In this document: one piece after another, positions 6,327 through 12,585 of the stretch
Numbering within the stretch: the stretch's first letter is position 1
Layout of the letters: the number at the start of each line of letters is the position of its first letter
Assembly (NCBI GenBank): GCA_035524755.1
Contig: DATKOD010000021.1
Coordinates: forward strand, 1-12,762
DNA from: JAGOPO01 sp035524755
Lineage (GTDB): Bacteria; Patescibacteriota; Minisyncoccia; 2-02-FULL-40-12; GWA2-44-9
DNA: 12,762 nucleotides
Direction of reading: 5' to 3'
Program-made: the position numbers and the translations under genes
The notes under the pieces: model-generated
Told to the model about the DNA's origin: nothing
The model's database searches: none
Seen by the model: only the letters and a program-made list of their open reading frames with translations

Positions 6327-6512
6327 TTACCAGCTTGATTTACGGACACCCGGCAGCATTCCCTCGTTGGCCAGTTCGCGGAAACAGATACGGCACAGCT
6401 CGAATTTGCCGATGATGAACCGCGAGCGGCCGCAGCGAAAACAGCGCCGGACGATGCGGCTCGAAAACTTGGGTTTCTTGTTGCTGCGCGCGATTGTGGA
6501 TGTCTTTGCCAT
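6327..6512 (-). CDS. rpsZ: Small-subunit ribosomal protein S14, zinc-binding type Z (uS14)
   Basis: S14 is a late-assembly protein of the 30S head. The 61-residue product is the short zinc form: four cysteines at positions 24, 27, 40 and 43 (CFRC and CRIC) form the Zn ribbon, followed by FRELANEGMLPGVRKSSW, the usual type Z ending. The longer zinc-free form is about 100 residues. An upstream in-frame start at 6572 would add 20 unrelated residues inside rplE and is rejected. It starts 4 nt after rplE with no SD. Confidence 0.95.
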   Translation of the reverse strand: MAKTSTIARSNKKPKFSSRIVRRCFRCGRSRFIIGKFELCRICFRELANEGMLPGVRKSSW

Positions 6513-6516
6513 ACGA

Positions 6517-7059
6517 TTATGCTTTTTTGAACGGGAATCCGAGGTGACGGAACAGCGCCAGACCGCGCTCATGGTCGCCTGCCGTGGTCGTCACGGTGAC
6601 CTGCAGTCCGAAGATGTCTTTGATGTTCTCCAGGTTGATCTCCGGGAAGATGCTGTGCTCGCGGACGCCCAGATTGAGGTTCCCCTGCCGGTCCACGCTC
6701 TTGGTCTCCAGACCGCGGAAGTCCTTGGACACCGGCAGCGCCAGCGCGATGAACCGTTCCATGAAATCCCACATCCGGCGGCCGCGCAACGTGGCCATGT
6801 AGCCGACGACGGATCCCTGCCGGAGCTTGAACGACGCGATGGATTTCTTCGCTTCCCGTGCCGCGGCCTTCTGGCCGGTCAAGAGTCCCAGGTCACGCTC
6901 CACCTTCTCCATGAGCGCGGAATCCTTGTGCGTGCGGCCGACACCGGTATTGACCGTGACCTTCAGGATGCGCGGCACCGCCATCGCATTGGTGATGGAG
7001 AATTCCTTCCGCAGGGCGGGGACGGCTTTGGTCTTATAGATTGTGGCCAAGTCGGTCAT
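6517..7059 (-). CDS. rplE: Large-subunit ribosomal protein L5 (uL5)
   Basis: L5 binds 5S rRNA with L18 and forms part of the central protuberance. The 180-residue product is of standard length with MAVPRILKVTVNTGVGR, TGQKAAAREAKKSIASFKLR, TLRGRRMWDFMERFI, DFRGLETKSVDRQGNLNLGV and the C-terminal LFRHLGFPFKKA. It starts 11 nt after rplX without an SD, and an exact TTGACA/TATAAT promoter ends 10 nt before the AUG. It may therefore be read both from the operon message and from a nearly leaderless transcript. Confidence 0.96.
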   Translation of the reverse strand: MTDLATIYKTKAVPALRKEFSITNAMAVPRILKVTVNTGVGRTHKDSALMEKVERDLGLLTGQKAAAREAKKSIASFKLRQGSVVGYMATLRGRRMWDFMERFIALALPVSKDFRGLETKSVDRQGNLNLGVREHSIFPEINLENIKDIFGLQVTVTTTAGDHERGLALFRHLGFPFKKA

Positions 7060-7069
7060 ACAGCGGAAT

Positions 7070-7099
7070 ATTATACTTGAATTTTCGATTTTCTGTCAA
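7070..7099 (-). promoter_or_regulatory. Internal consensus promoter in the 3' end of rplX, before rplE
   Basis: The minus strand reads TTGACA (7099-7094), an 18-bp AT-rich spacer, then TATAAT (7075-7070). Both hexamers match the sigma70 consensus exactly. The predicted start is near 7063, so the transcript would have a leader of only a few nucleotides before the rplE AUG at 7059. The codon choice of the rplX tail is unlike the rest of the cluster, which suggests that the promoter is selected. It would boost expression of the spc half (rplE to secY). Confidence 0.8.
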
Positions 7100-7379
7100 T
7101 TCTCACCTTGGAACCGTCGGGGTTGATCTGCCAGCCCAGGCGGGTCGCCTTGCCCGAATCCTTGGAGACGAACGCTGCCGATGATGCGCTGACCCAGCGC
7201 TCCACCGAGACGATCTGCCCTTTCTGCCCCTGCTTGCGGGGTTTCAGGTGACGCTTCACCAGATTCAAGCCGCCCACGATGATGCGCCCGGCGGTCGGGT
7301 CGGTGCGCTGCACAGTGCCGGTCTTTCCCCGGTCCTTGCCGCTCAGCATGATGACGTTATCTCCTTTCTTGATCTTCAT
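7071..7379 (-). CDS. rplX: Large-subunit ribosomal protein L24 (uL24)
   Basis: L24 is an assembly initiator with a KOW/SH3-like barrel. The 102-residue product opens with KIKKGDNVIMLSGKDRGKTG (the KOW motif), then GLNLVKRHLKPRKQGQKGQI and a C-terminal DGSKVRIDRKSKIQV. I chose ATG 7379, which gives the family-typical MKIKKGD start and follows the CC context of its neighbours; an ATG at 7385 would add two residues. The last 11 codons switch to AT-rich choices (AGA, ATT, AAA, CAA, GTA), and this stretch contains an exact promoter. The TAA stop overlaps the -10 box. Confidence 0.95.
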   Translation of the reverse strand: MKIKKGDNVIMLSGKDRGKTGTVQRTDPTAGRIIVGGLNLVKRHLKPRKQGQKGQIVSVERWVSASSAAFVSKDSGKATRLGWQINPDGSKVRIDRKSKIQV

Positions 7380-7388
7380 GGTCATTGA

Positions 7389-7754
7389 TTAGACGAGTTC
7401 CGACGCAAGCGATGCGATGGTCTGGAATCCTTTCTCTTTTATCTCGCGCGGGATGGGTCCGAAGATACGACCGCCCTTGGGCTCTTTGCCGTCCAGGATG
7501 ACCACCGCGTTGTCGTCGAACCGGATGACGGTGCCGTCCTTGCGGCGCAGCGGATTGCGCTGGCGCACGACGACCGCCTTCAAGACTTCTTTCTTCTTCA
7601 CGGCCTTGCGCGGCTCCGCGACTTTCACTGAGACGACGACGATATCGCCGATCTGTGCGTAGCGGCGCTTGGAACCTCCGAGCACCTTGAAGATACCGAC
7701 CTTCTTGGCGCCGGAGTTGTCTGCAACGTTCACGATTGAGCGGAGCTGTAACAT
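7389..7754 (-). CDS. rplN: Large-subunit ribosomal protein L14 (uL14)
   Basis: L14 lies at the subunit interface, contacts 16S helix 44 (bridge B8) and is the docking site for the silencing factor RsfS. The 121-residue product matches the family end to end: MLQLRSIVNVADNSGAKKVG, GDIVVVSVKVA, VVVRQRNPLRRKDGTVIRFD, NAVVILDGKEPKGGRIFGPI and the C-terminal FQTIASLASELV. It starts 9 nt after rpsQ with no SD. Confidence 0.97.
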   Translation of the reverse strand: MLQLRSIVNVADNSGAKKVGIFKVLGGSKRRYAQIGDIVVVSVKVAEPRKAVKKKEVLKAVVVRQRNPLRRKDGTVIRFDDNAVVILDGKEPKGGRIFGPIPREIKEKGFQTIASLASELV

Positions 7755-7763
7755 GGGTGTGGG

Positions 7764-7994
7764 TTATGCGGCCTTGCCTGAGACGATCCACCGCTTGGTC
7801 TTCGACAGCGGGCGCGTTTCGGTCATCACGACGCGGTCGCCGACGTGGTATTCGCCCTTTTCGTCGTGCGCCTTGTAACGGGTCGTCACGACATAGCGCT
7901 TCTTGTATTTCGGATGCACCTTGAGGCGTGAGACCTCCACGACGACCGTCTTGGTCATCTTGTCCGATACGACTGTTCCGGTAAGTGTACGCAT
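7764..7994 (-). CDS. rpsQ: Small-subunit ribosomal protein S17 (uS17)
   Basis: S17 is a primary 16S rRNA-binding OB-fold protein. The 76-residue product has the family pattern LTGTVVSDKMTKTVVVEV at residues 4-21, HPKYKKRYVVTTRYKAHDE in the middle, and VGDRVVMTETRPLSKTKRW near the end. Length is slightly short but normal for bacteria. It starts 7 nt after rpmC with no SD; CACACC precedes the ATG. Confidence 0.95.
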   Translation of the reverse strand: MRTLTGTVVSDKMTKTVVVEVSRLKVHPKYKKRYVVTTRYKAHDEKGEYHVGDRVVMTETRPLSKTKRWIVSGKAA

Positions 7995-8001
7995 GGTGTG
8001 A

Positions 8002-8187
8002 TTATTTCGCGGTCTTCAGTGCCGTCATGATGCGAGCGATGCTGCGGCGTGTCATCGGCAGGTCGCTGGTCCGTTTCAGTTTCTTATCGGCGACGTCGAA
8101 CCGGAGCTTCGCCAGGGTCGCTTGCGCTTCCGTAAGCATCGCATGCAGTTCGTGTGCCGTCTTCGTGGTGAGGATTTCGCGTTTCAT
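8002..8187 (-). CDS. rpmC: Large-subunit ribosomal protein L29 (uL29)
   Basis: L29 is a small helical hairpin at the tunnel exit next to L23. The 61-residue product fits the family length: an N-terminal helix (TAHELHAMLTEAQATLAKLRFD) followed by basic residues and the typical RRSIARIMTALKTAK end, equivalent to the R(R)xIARxxTxL motif of the family. Its position between rplP and rpsQ is the standard one. It starts 2 nt after rplP with no SD. Confidence 0.93.
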   Translation of the reverse strand: MKREILTTKTAHELHAMLTEAQATLAKLRFDVADKKLKRTSDLPMTRRSIARIMTALKTAK

Positions 8188-8189
8188 GG

Positions 8190-8600
8190 TTATCGTGTGC
8201 GTTTTACGAACCGGGTGTGAAGCGGCAACTTGTGGGCCGCAAGCCGTAACGCTTCGCGCGCCGTGGCTTCGGATACGCCGTCCACCTCAAAGATGACGCG
8301 GCCGGCTTCCACGACGGCGACGAAATGCGACAGTGCGCCCGTACCGCCTCCCATACCGACCTCGGACGATTTTGCCGTGCGGGGCTTGTCGGGGAATACG
8401 CGGGTCCAGATCTTTCCGCCCCGTTGGAACAGCCGGGACATCGCGCGCCGCGCCGACTCAAGCTGGTTCGCTTTGAGCCAGGTCGATTCCTCCGCCTTCA
8501 GTCCGAACGTACCGAACGAGAGTTCGGTGCCACGGGTGGCGGCGGCCTTCGGGCTGCCTTTATGCACTTTCCTGTGTTTTACGCGGCTGGGTTGCAACAT
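8190..8600 (-). CDS. rplP: Large-subunit ribosomal protein L16 (uL16) with altered A-site loop
   Basis: L16 helps to position the aminoacyl-tRNA elbow and is added late in 50S assembly. The 136-residue product aligns throughout: MLQPSRVKHRKVHKG, the FGTFGLKA segment, KIWTRVFPDKP, then VAVVEAGRVIFEVDGVSEATAREALRLAA. The loop that in E. coli reads RMGKGKG, with Arg81 hydroxylated, here reads GMGGGTG (residues 82-88), so the arginine and both lysines are lost. The rest of the fold looks intact, so the gene is not a pseudogene. It starts 9 nt after rpsC with no SD. Confidence 0.95.
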   Translation of the reverse strand: MLQPSRVKHRKVHKGSPKAAATRGTELSFGTFGLKAEESTWLKANQLESARRAMSRLFQRGGKIWTRVFPDKPRTAKSSEVGMGGGTGALSHFVAVVEAGRVIFEVDGVSEATAREALRLAAHKLPLHTRFVKRTR

Positions 8601-8609
8601 GGTCGGTGA

Positions 8610-9257
8610 CTATTTCTGTTCGGTATCAAATACTTCCCCCTTGTAGATCCACACCTTCACGCCGACGGTCCCATAGGTCGTGTGCGCGGTGTCGCGGACG
8701 AAATCAACATCGGCGCGGATGGTCTGCAGCGGCAATGCACCCTCTTCGGTGTGCTCGACACGGGCGATCTCGGCACCGTCCAGACGGCCGGACAGTTGGA
8801 TCTTCGCGCCTTTGACCTCACGGCTCGCCATAATCTTCGTCATGGTCATGCGCATCAGACGGCGGTACGGCGTGCGTTTCTCGATCTGATCCACGAGCGA
8901 CTCGGCGACGACCGCGGCGGATGCGTCAGGATTGCGGACTTCGACGACTTCCAGCTGCAACGGAACCTTGCCGCCCAGCATCTTGATGAGCTTGGTCTGC
9001 AGGTCCTGGATTCCCATGCCGCCGCGTCCGATGATCAGACCGGGACGGGCACTGTGGATGGTCACGCGCAACGCGTTGTTGCCGCGCTCGATGTGGATGG
9101 AATCGACGCTCATGTTCTTCAGGCGCGCTTCCAGGAACTTCCGGATGGCAAGGTCGTCTTTCAGGAATGCCGGATATTTGGCACCGCCGAACCAACGGGA
9201 TGCCCATGCCCGGTGGATGCCCAACCGCAGTCCTACTGGTGATACTTTCTGTCCCAT
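8610..9257 (-). CDS. rpsC: Small-subunit ribosomal protein S3 (uS3)
   Basis: S3 forms part of the mRNA entry tunnel and helicase of the 30S subunit. The 215-residue product starts with the canonical MGQKVSPVGLRLG, has a KH domain with the loop GRGG (residues 77-80) followed by MGIQDLQTKL, and a C-terminal domain with KRTPYRRLMRM, KGAKIQLSGRLDGAEIAR and TIRADVDF. It is slightly shorter than the 233-residue E. coli protein because the C-terminal tail is reduced. Stop is TAG. It starts 4 nt after rplV with no SD. Confidence 0.97.
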   Translation of the reverse strand: MGQKVSPVGLRLGIHRAWASRWFGGAKYPAFLKDDLAIRKFLEARLKNMSVDSIHIERGNNALRVTIHSARPGLIIGRGGMGIQDLQTKLIKMLGGKVPLQLEVVEVRNPDASAAVVAESLVDQIEKRTPYRRLMRMTMTKIMASREVKGAKIQLSGRLDGAEIARVEHTEEGALPLQTIRADVDFVRDTAHTTYGTVGVKVWIYKGEVFDTEQK

Positions 9258-9261
9258 GGTG

Positions 9262-9597
9262 TTAACGGTGTTCCAGTACCAACCGTACGCGGCTGGTTTT
9301 CTTCTCGATGGGGTTCGCGCGACCGAATCCTTTCGGACGCCAGCGCTTGAGCTTCACGCCTTCGTCCACCGAGAGTTCTTTGATCCACAGCGTTTCGCGG
9401 TCGAGTTTCAGCGAGCTGGACGCGTTCGCGACTGCGGAGTTGATGAGCTTCACGATCGGCAACGAGGCGCGCTTGGGCATGGCCGACAACGCGGTCAACG
9501 CGGTCGTGACCTTCTTGCGGCGGATCAGCCCGGCCACCAGCCGCACCTTGCGGGGTGACATGCGGAGACCGTTCAGTTGTGCGGATACCGTGGTCAT
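9262..9597 (-). CDS. rplV: Large-subunit ribosomal protein L22 (uL22)
   Basis: L22 contributes the beta-hairpin that forms part of the exit-tunnel constriction. The 111-residue product has the family's RMSPRKVRLVAGLIRRK signature (residues 12-28), the helix LINSAVANASSSLKLD, and the C-terminal hairpin region KLKRWRPKGFGRANPIEKKT, where the RPKG/GRAxP pattern is typical. Length is normal. It starts 3 nt after rpsS (TAATCC-ATG) with no SD. Confidence 0.96.
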   Translation of the reverse strand: MTTVSAQLNGLRMSPRKVRLVAGLIRRKKVTTALTALSAMPKRASLPIVKLINSAVANASSSLKLDRETLWIKELSVDEGVKLKRWRPKGFGRANPIEKKTSRVRLVLEHR

Positions 9598-9600
9598 GGA

Positions 9601-9939
9601 TTATTTCTTCTCAGGTTCGACTTTCGCGGCCTTTGCGGCATCGATCTCCTTCTGCTTCGCGGCAGTCTCGATCTCCTTCTGCATACGGCCGCCGTGCCGG
9701 CGGAACGTGCGGGTCAGCGAGAACTCGCCCAGCTTGTGGCCGACCATGTCCTCCGTGATGAGCACCGGGACATGCGTACGTCCGTTGTGCACGCCGAACG
9801 TGAACCCGATGAACTCCGGAATGATCGTGCACGCGCGTGCCCACGTTTTGATGACGGTGCGGTCGCCGGCCTTTGCCTTGCCAACTTTCTTCAGGAGCTT
9901 GGCGTCGACGTACGGTCCCTTTTTGAGTGATCGTGACAT
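9601..9939 (-). CDS. rpsS: Small-subunit ribosomal protein S19 (uS19) with charged C-terminal tail
   Basis: S19 is in the 30S head, pairs with S13 and contacts the decoding-site region. The canonical core is present: MSRSLKKGPYVDAKLLKKV at the start, then KTWARACTIIPEFIGFTFGV, HNGRTHVPVLITEDMVGHKL and GEFSLTRTF up to about residue 79. The protein is 112 residues rather than about 92, because residues 85-112 form an Ala/Lys/Glu-rich tail (KEIETAAKQKEIDAAKAAKV) likely to be helical. It starts 6 nt after rplB with no SD. Confidence 0.96.
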   Translation of the reverse strand: MSRSLKKGPYVDAKLLKKVGKAKAGDRTVIKTWARACTIIPEFIGFTFGVHNGRTHVPVLITEDMVGHKLGEFSLTRTFRRHGGRMQKEIETAAKQKEIDAAKAAKVEPEKK

Positions 9940-9945
9940 GGGTGA

Positions 9946-10770
9946 TTATTTGATGCGGCGGCGCATGACGAACTTGCCGGACTTCTTCCTGGGATTGCGC
10001 GTCTTGTGACCGCCGGTCGTCTTGCCGTGCATGGTCTTCGGACGGCGGGTACCGCGGCCCTGGCGTCCTTCTCCACCGCCGTACGGGTGGTCAACCGGGT
10101 TCTTGGCGGTGCCACGGACATGCGGACGGCGGCCCAGTTTGCGCGAACGGCCTGCTTTGCCCAGCCAGACCAGCGAGTGTTCGGCGTTCGACAGCTGACC
10201 GACGGATGCGTAGCACTCACCATTGACCATGCGCATCTCGGAGCTGGGCAGCACCAATTGGGTGAGACCGGCATCGTGCGCCAACACCTGTGCACCGGCG
10301 CCTGCGGAGCGGACGATCTGTCCGCCGCGGCCCGGCTGCAGTTCGATGTTGTGCACAATGGTCCCCTGCGGCATGTTTTTCAGTTGCATGCGGTTGCCCG
10401 GGCGGACCGGTGTGAGCGGTGAGACGATGACCGTGTCACCGACCGCCATGCCCTGCGGAGCCAGGATGTAGGCGCGTGCGCCGTTGGCGTAGTTCAGAAG
10501 GGCGATGCGTGACGTGCGGTTCGGGTCATATTCCAGCGTGGCGACTTTTGCCGGGATGTCGCGGAGCGTCTGCTTGAAATCGATGATACGGAACAGCCGC
10601 TTGACGCCGCCGCCGCGGTGCATGGAGGTGATGCGGCCCTGGTTGTTCCGGCCCACCGGCTTGTGCATGCCGAACGTGAGCGCCTTCAACGGGGCGGTCT
10701 TCGTGAGGCCGGAGAAGTCGTAGCCCTGCATGTGTCGGCGCGATGGCGTTGTCGGTTTGTAGTCCTTCAT
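9946..10770 (-). CDS. rplB: Large-subunit ribosomal protein L2 (uL2)
   Basis: L2 bridges the subunits and is needed for 50S assembly and peptidyl transferase activity. The 274-residue protein spans the full family length. It has the N-terminal PTTPSRRHM and GRNNQGRITSMHRGGGVKR motifs (residues 40-58), the OB-fold region, and the C-terminal signature GRRPHVRGTAKNPVDHPYGG (residues 213-232). H228 is the likely equivalent of the conserved E. coli His229. The second His of the bacterial HPHGGG motif is Tyr230, a site where archaeal and eukaryotic proteins also vary. The tail is strongly basic (KFVMRRRIK). It starts 8 nt after rplW with no SD. Confidence 0.97.
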   Translation of the reverse strand: MKDYKPTTPSRRHMQGYDFSGLTKTAPLKALTFGMHKPVGRNNQGRITSMHRGGGVKRLFRIIDFKQTLRDIPAKVATLEYDPNRTSRIALLNYANGARAYILAPQGMAVGDTVIVSPLTPVRPGNRMQLKNMPQGTIVHNIELQPGRGGQIVRSAGAGAQVLAHDAGLTQLVLPSSEMRMVNGECYASVGQLSNAEHSLVWLGKAGRSRKLGRRPHVRGTAKNPVDHPYGGGEGRQGRGTRRPKTMHGKTTGGHKTRNPRKKSGKFVMRRRIK

Positions 10771-10778
10771 GGTCCGGA

Positions 10779-11180
10779 TTATTGCTGTGCGGCGGCGATG
10801 GTCTGGCCGTCCTTGATGGTCACGATCGCTTTCTTGCGTGCAGGAACACGGCCCATGTGCCGTCCGAACATTCGGTTTTTGCTCGGCAAATGCACGGTCT
10901 GCACGTCCACGACGTTCACTTTATACGAACGTTCCACGGCATCACGGACCTGGGTCTTGGTGACCTCCGGGCCGACCATGAACGTGTATTGGTTGAGCGC
11001 CATGCCGCGAGTCGCTTTCTCGCTGACATGGAAACTGCGCAACACGCCGCTGGTCGGCGCCGCGATGGACGGACGCTTCTCGTCCGCGGCGGCTTCGACG
11101 TCCGCCGGAAGCTCGACCTTCGGCGTCGGCCGACGGGTGATGTCTTTCCGCTTCTTCTTGAAGATGTCTAGGAGCGCCAT
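10779..11180 (-). CDS. rplW: Large-subunit ribosomal protein L23 (uL23) with N-terminal extension
   Basis: L23 sits at the tunnel exit and is the docking site for trigger factor and SRP. At 133 residues it is longer than the usual 95-100. The conserved core begins around residue 46 (VLRSFHVSEKATRGMALNQY), continues through VEVRDAV-like residues and NVVDVQTVHLPSKN, and has the internal basic loop (RMFGRHMGRVPARKKA). The first 45 residues form a charged, Pro/Ala-containing extension (MALLDIFKKKRKDITRRP then KVELPADVEAAADEKRP) that is probably flexible. It starts 3 nt after rplD with no SD. Confidence 0.94.
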   Translation of the reverse strand: MALLDIFKKKRKDITRRPTPKVELPADVEAAADEKRPSIAAPTSGVLRSFHVSEKATRGMALNQYTFMVGPEVTKTQVRDAVERSYKVNVVDVQTVHLPSKNRMFGRHMGRVPARKKAIVTIKDGQTIAAAQQ

Positions 11181-11183
11181 GGG

Positions 11184-11834
11184 TTATTTGAACGTCTTTT
11201 CGATCACGCCGACCGCTTCTGCGGACGCGATGATGTACGGAAACGACAGGAGCGTGAGCGTGTTCAGGTCCGCAGCGCGGATGGTCTGCACATGCGGGAT
11301 GTTATCGGTCGCGCGACGGGTCGCTGCGTCCTGCGCCTCGCCCGCGAGCACGAGCAGGATGCGGCCGCCGGCGGTGTATTTCGGGAATCCCGCGGTCAGC
11401 GAACCGATGAGCTTCACGGCGTCCTTGGTCTTGCCCGAGGCGACTTCGAACGACTGCGTGACGAGGAAATTGCCTTCCGCGACGCGGGACGACAGCACCG
11501 ACGCCAGTGCGGCGCGCTGCTGCGACTTGCCGAGCTTCTTCTTGAAATTGACGTCTTTGGACGGTCCGTGCGAGACGCCACCACCGACCCACAACGGCGA
11601 CCGGATCGAACCATGACGCGCGCGGCCGGTGCCTTTCTGCTGCCACGGCTTTTTGCCGCCGCCGGCGACTTCGGCACGGGTCTTGGCGTGCGCGATGACC
11701 GTGCGCATGTTGGACATCTGGATGGTCGCCACCTGGTAGACCAGGTCGGCGTTCATCTTCGCCTTGAACAGGCGGTCGGGTGCCGACAACGTCGCCTTCT
11801 TTGAGCCGCCCGGGTTGTAGACCGTGATGTCCAT
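11184..11834 (-). CDS. rplD: Large-subunit ribosomal protein L4 (uL4)
   Basis: L4 binds 23S rRNA domain I and lines the nascent-peptide exit tunnel. In E. coli it also represses its own S10 operon through the leader RNA. The 216-residue product has the conserved extended-loop signature KPWQQKGTGRARHGS (residues 62-76), followed by RSPLWVGGGVSHGP, and a globular C-terminal half ending in VGVIEKTFK. Length is normal. It starts 2 nt after the rplC stop (TAACC-ATG) with no SD, so translation is probably coupled. As the classical autoregulator it is a candidate ligand for the rplC leader, but this is inference from E. coli. Confidence 0.96.
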   Translation of the reverse strand: MDITVYNPGGSKKATLSAPDRLFKAKMNADLVYQVATIQMSNMRTVIAHAKTRAEVAGGGKKPWQQKGTGRARHGSIRSPLWVGGGVSHGPSKDVNFKKKLGKSQQRAALASVLSSRVAEGNFLVTQSFEVASGKTKDAVKLIGSLTAGFPKYTAGGRILLVLAGEAQDAATRRATDNIPHVQTIRAADLNTLTLLSFPYIIASAEAVGVIEKTFK

Positions 11835-11836
11835 GG

Positions 11837-12457
11837 TTATGCGATGACTTCCAGAATCGTACCGCGGGCACCCGGCACCGCGCCCTTGAGGGCGAGGACC
11901 CCGAGTTCCGCATCAACCGCCATCACGCGCAGGTTGCGCATCGAGACGCGCTCCTGACCGTCGCGTCCCGGACCGCGCAGACCGCGCAGCGTGTGCTGGG
12001 GGAAGCGCTGACCGATGGAACCGACGTGACGCTCCACGTGCTTGTGTCCGTGCGAACCGGGCGCGCCGTGGAATCCGTGGCGCTTCACCGCACCGGCGAA
12101 GCCCTTTCCTTTGGTGAGACCGGACACGCGGACCACGTCACCGGGAGCAAAGACTGAGCAATCGATCGTAGCACCGACAGCCAAGTCTTTACCACCACGG
12201 AACTCACGACTCCAGCGGAAACTGCCCAAATCCTTGAAGTGCCCCTTCAGACCCTTGCCCAGGTTCTTGGCCTTCTTCGTGCCCGTCGCGAGCTGGACCG
12301 CCACGTAGCCGTCGCGCTCCTTGGTCTTCACCTGCGTGACGACGTTCGGAGAAACCTGAAGCAGGGTGACCCCGACGAGGTCGCCCTTTTCCGTGTACAG
12401 CTGGGTCATCCCGAGCTTGGTGGCCAGGATGAATTTTTCGGGTATTTTGACCGCCAT
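11837..12457 (-). CDS. rplC: Large-subunit ribosomal protein L3 (uL3)
   Basis: L3 is an early-assembly 50S protein whose extended loop reaches towards the peptidyl transferase centre. The 206-residue product begins with an L3-type N-terminus (FILATKLGMTQLY, residues 9-21) and carries the diagnostic GFAGAVKRHGFHGAPGSHGH stretch at residues 119-138, then GSIGQ at 146-150. The loop after GSIGQ reads RFPQHTLRG, where E. coli has NQTPGKV, so the region of the methylated Gln150 differs. I chose ATG 12457; an in-frame TTG at 12466 would add MLK but lies inside the attenuator U-run. No SD is seen within 20 nt. First gene of the cluster; rplD follows after 2 nt. Confidence 0.96.
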   Translation of the reverse strand: MAVKIPEKFILATKLGMTQLYTEKGDLVGVTLLQVSPNVVTQVKTKERDGYVAVQLATGTKKAKNLGKGLKGHFKDLGSFRWSREFRGGKDLAVGATIDCSVFAPGDVVRVSGLTKGKGFAGAVKRHGFHGAPGSHGHKHVERHVGSIGQRFPQHTLRGLRGPGRDGQERVSMRNLRVMAVDAELGVLALKGAVPGARGTILEVIA

Positions 12458-12580
12458 TTTCAACAAAAAAGCCCGGCTCGGGCTGTGAAGCTCCTAAGCC
12501 CACACGGTGGTTTCCCCACGGGACCTTCCGCATGTTCCGAGACGGGTGGACGGGCTCTAACACCGTCACCCACCGCGAAG
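12458..12580 (-). promoter_or_regulatory. Structured 5' leader of the ribosomal protein operon, probable attenuator
   Basis: About 120 nt without a convincing gene lie between the promoter and rplC. Visible structures: a 9-bp stem with one bulged C (12571-12563 with 12553-12544, loop 12562-12554), a small GUGG/CCAC hairpin (12519-12507), and a terminal terminator-like hairpin at 12484-12470. The segment GGGCU (12501-12497) can pair with AGCCC (12484-12480), the first arm of the terminator, giving a mutually exclusive antiterminator. The same GGGCU could also pair with AGCCC at 12556-12552 in the first hairpin. This resembles autoregulatory ribosomal protein leaders, but I do not recognise a named family. 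The ligand (L4, L3 or another r-protein) is unknown. Confidence 0.6.
12465..12484 (-). terminator. Terminator-like hairpin in the rplC leader (attenuator)
   Basis: AGCCCG and CGGGCU form a 6-bp stem with an AGC loop, followed directly by a run of six U, counting the last stem base. The U-run ends 7 nt before the rplC AUG, and the alternative TTG start follows it immediately. A terminator in front of the first gene of an essential operon makes sense only if it is conditional. Confidence 0.65.
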
Positions 12581-12585
12581 CCCCC

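Noticed and set aside
5476..7080. 534-codon open frame on the plus strand opposite rplF-rplE
   Set aside because: It lies antisense to five clearly recognised ribosomal genes, has no family resemblance, and is an expected product of GC-rich codon bias. The same applies to plus-strand frames at 1119-2159 and 10618-11616.
12467..12533. Possible leader peptide from ATG 12533 in the rplC leader (MRKVPWGNHRVG...)
   Set aside because: It has no SD and no stop before running into rplC out of frame, so it does not look like a classical attenuator peptide.
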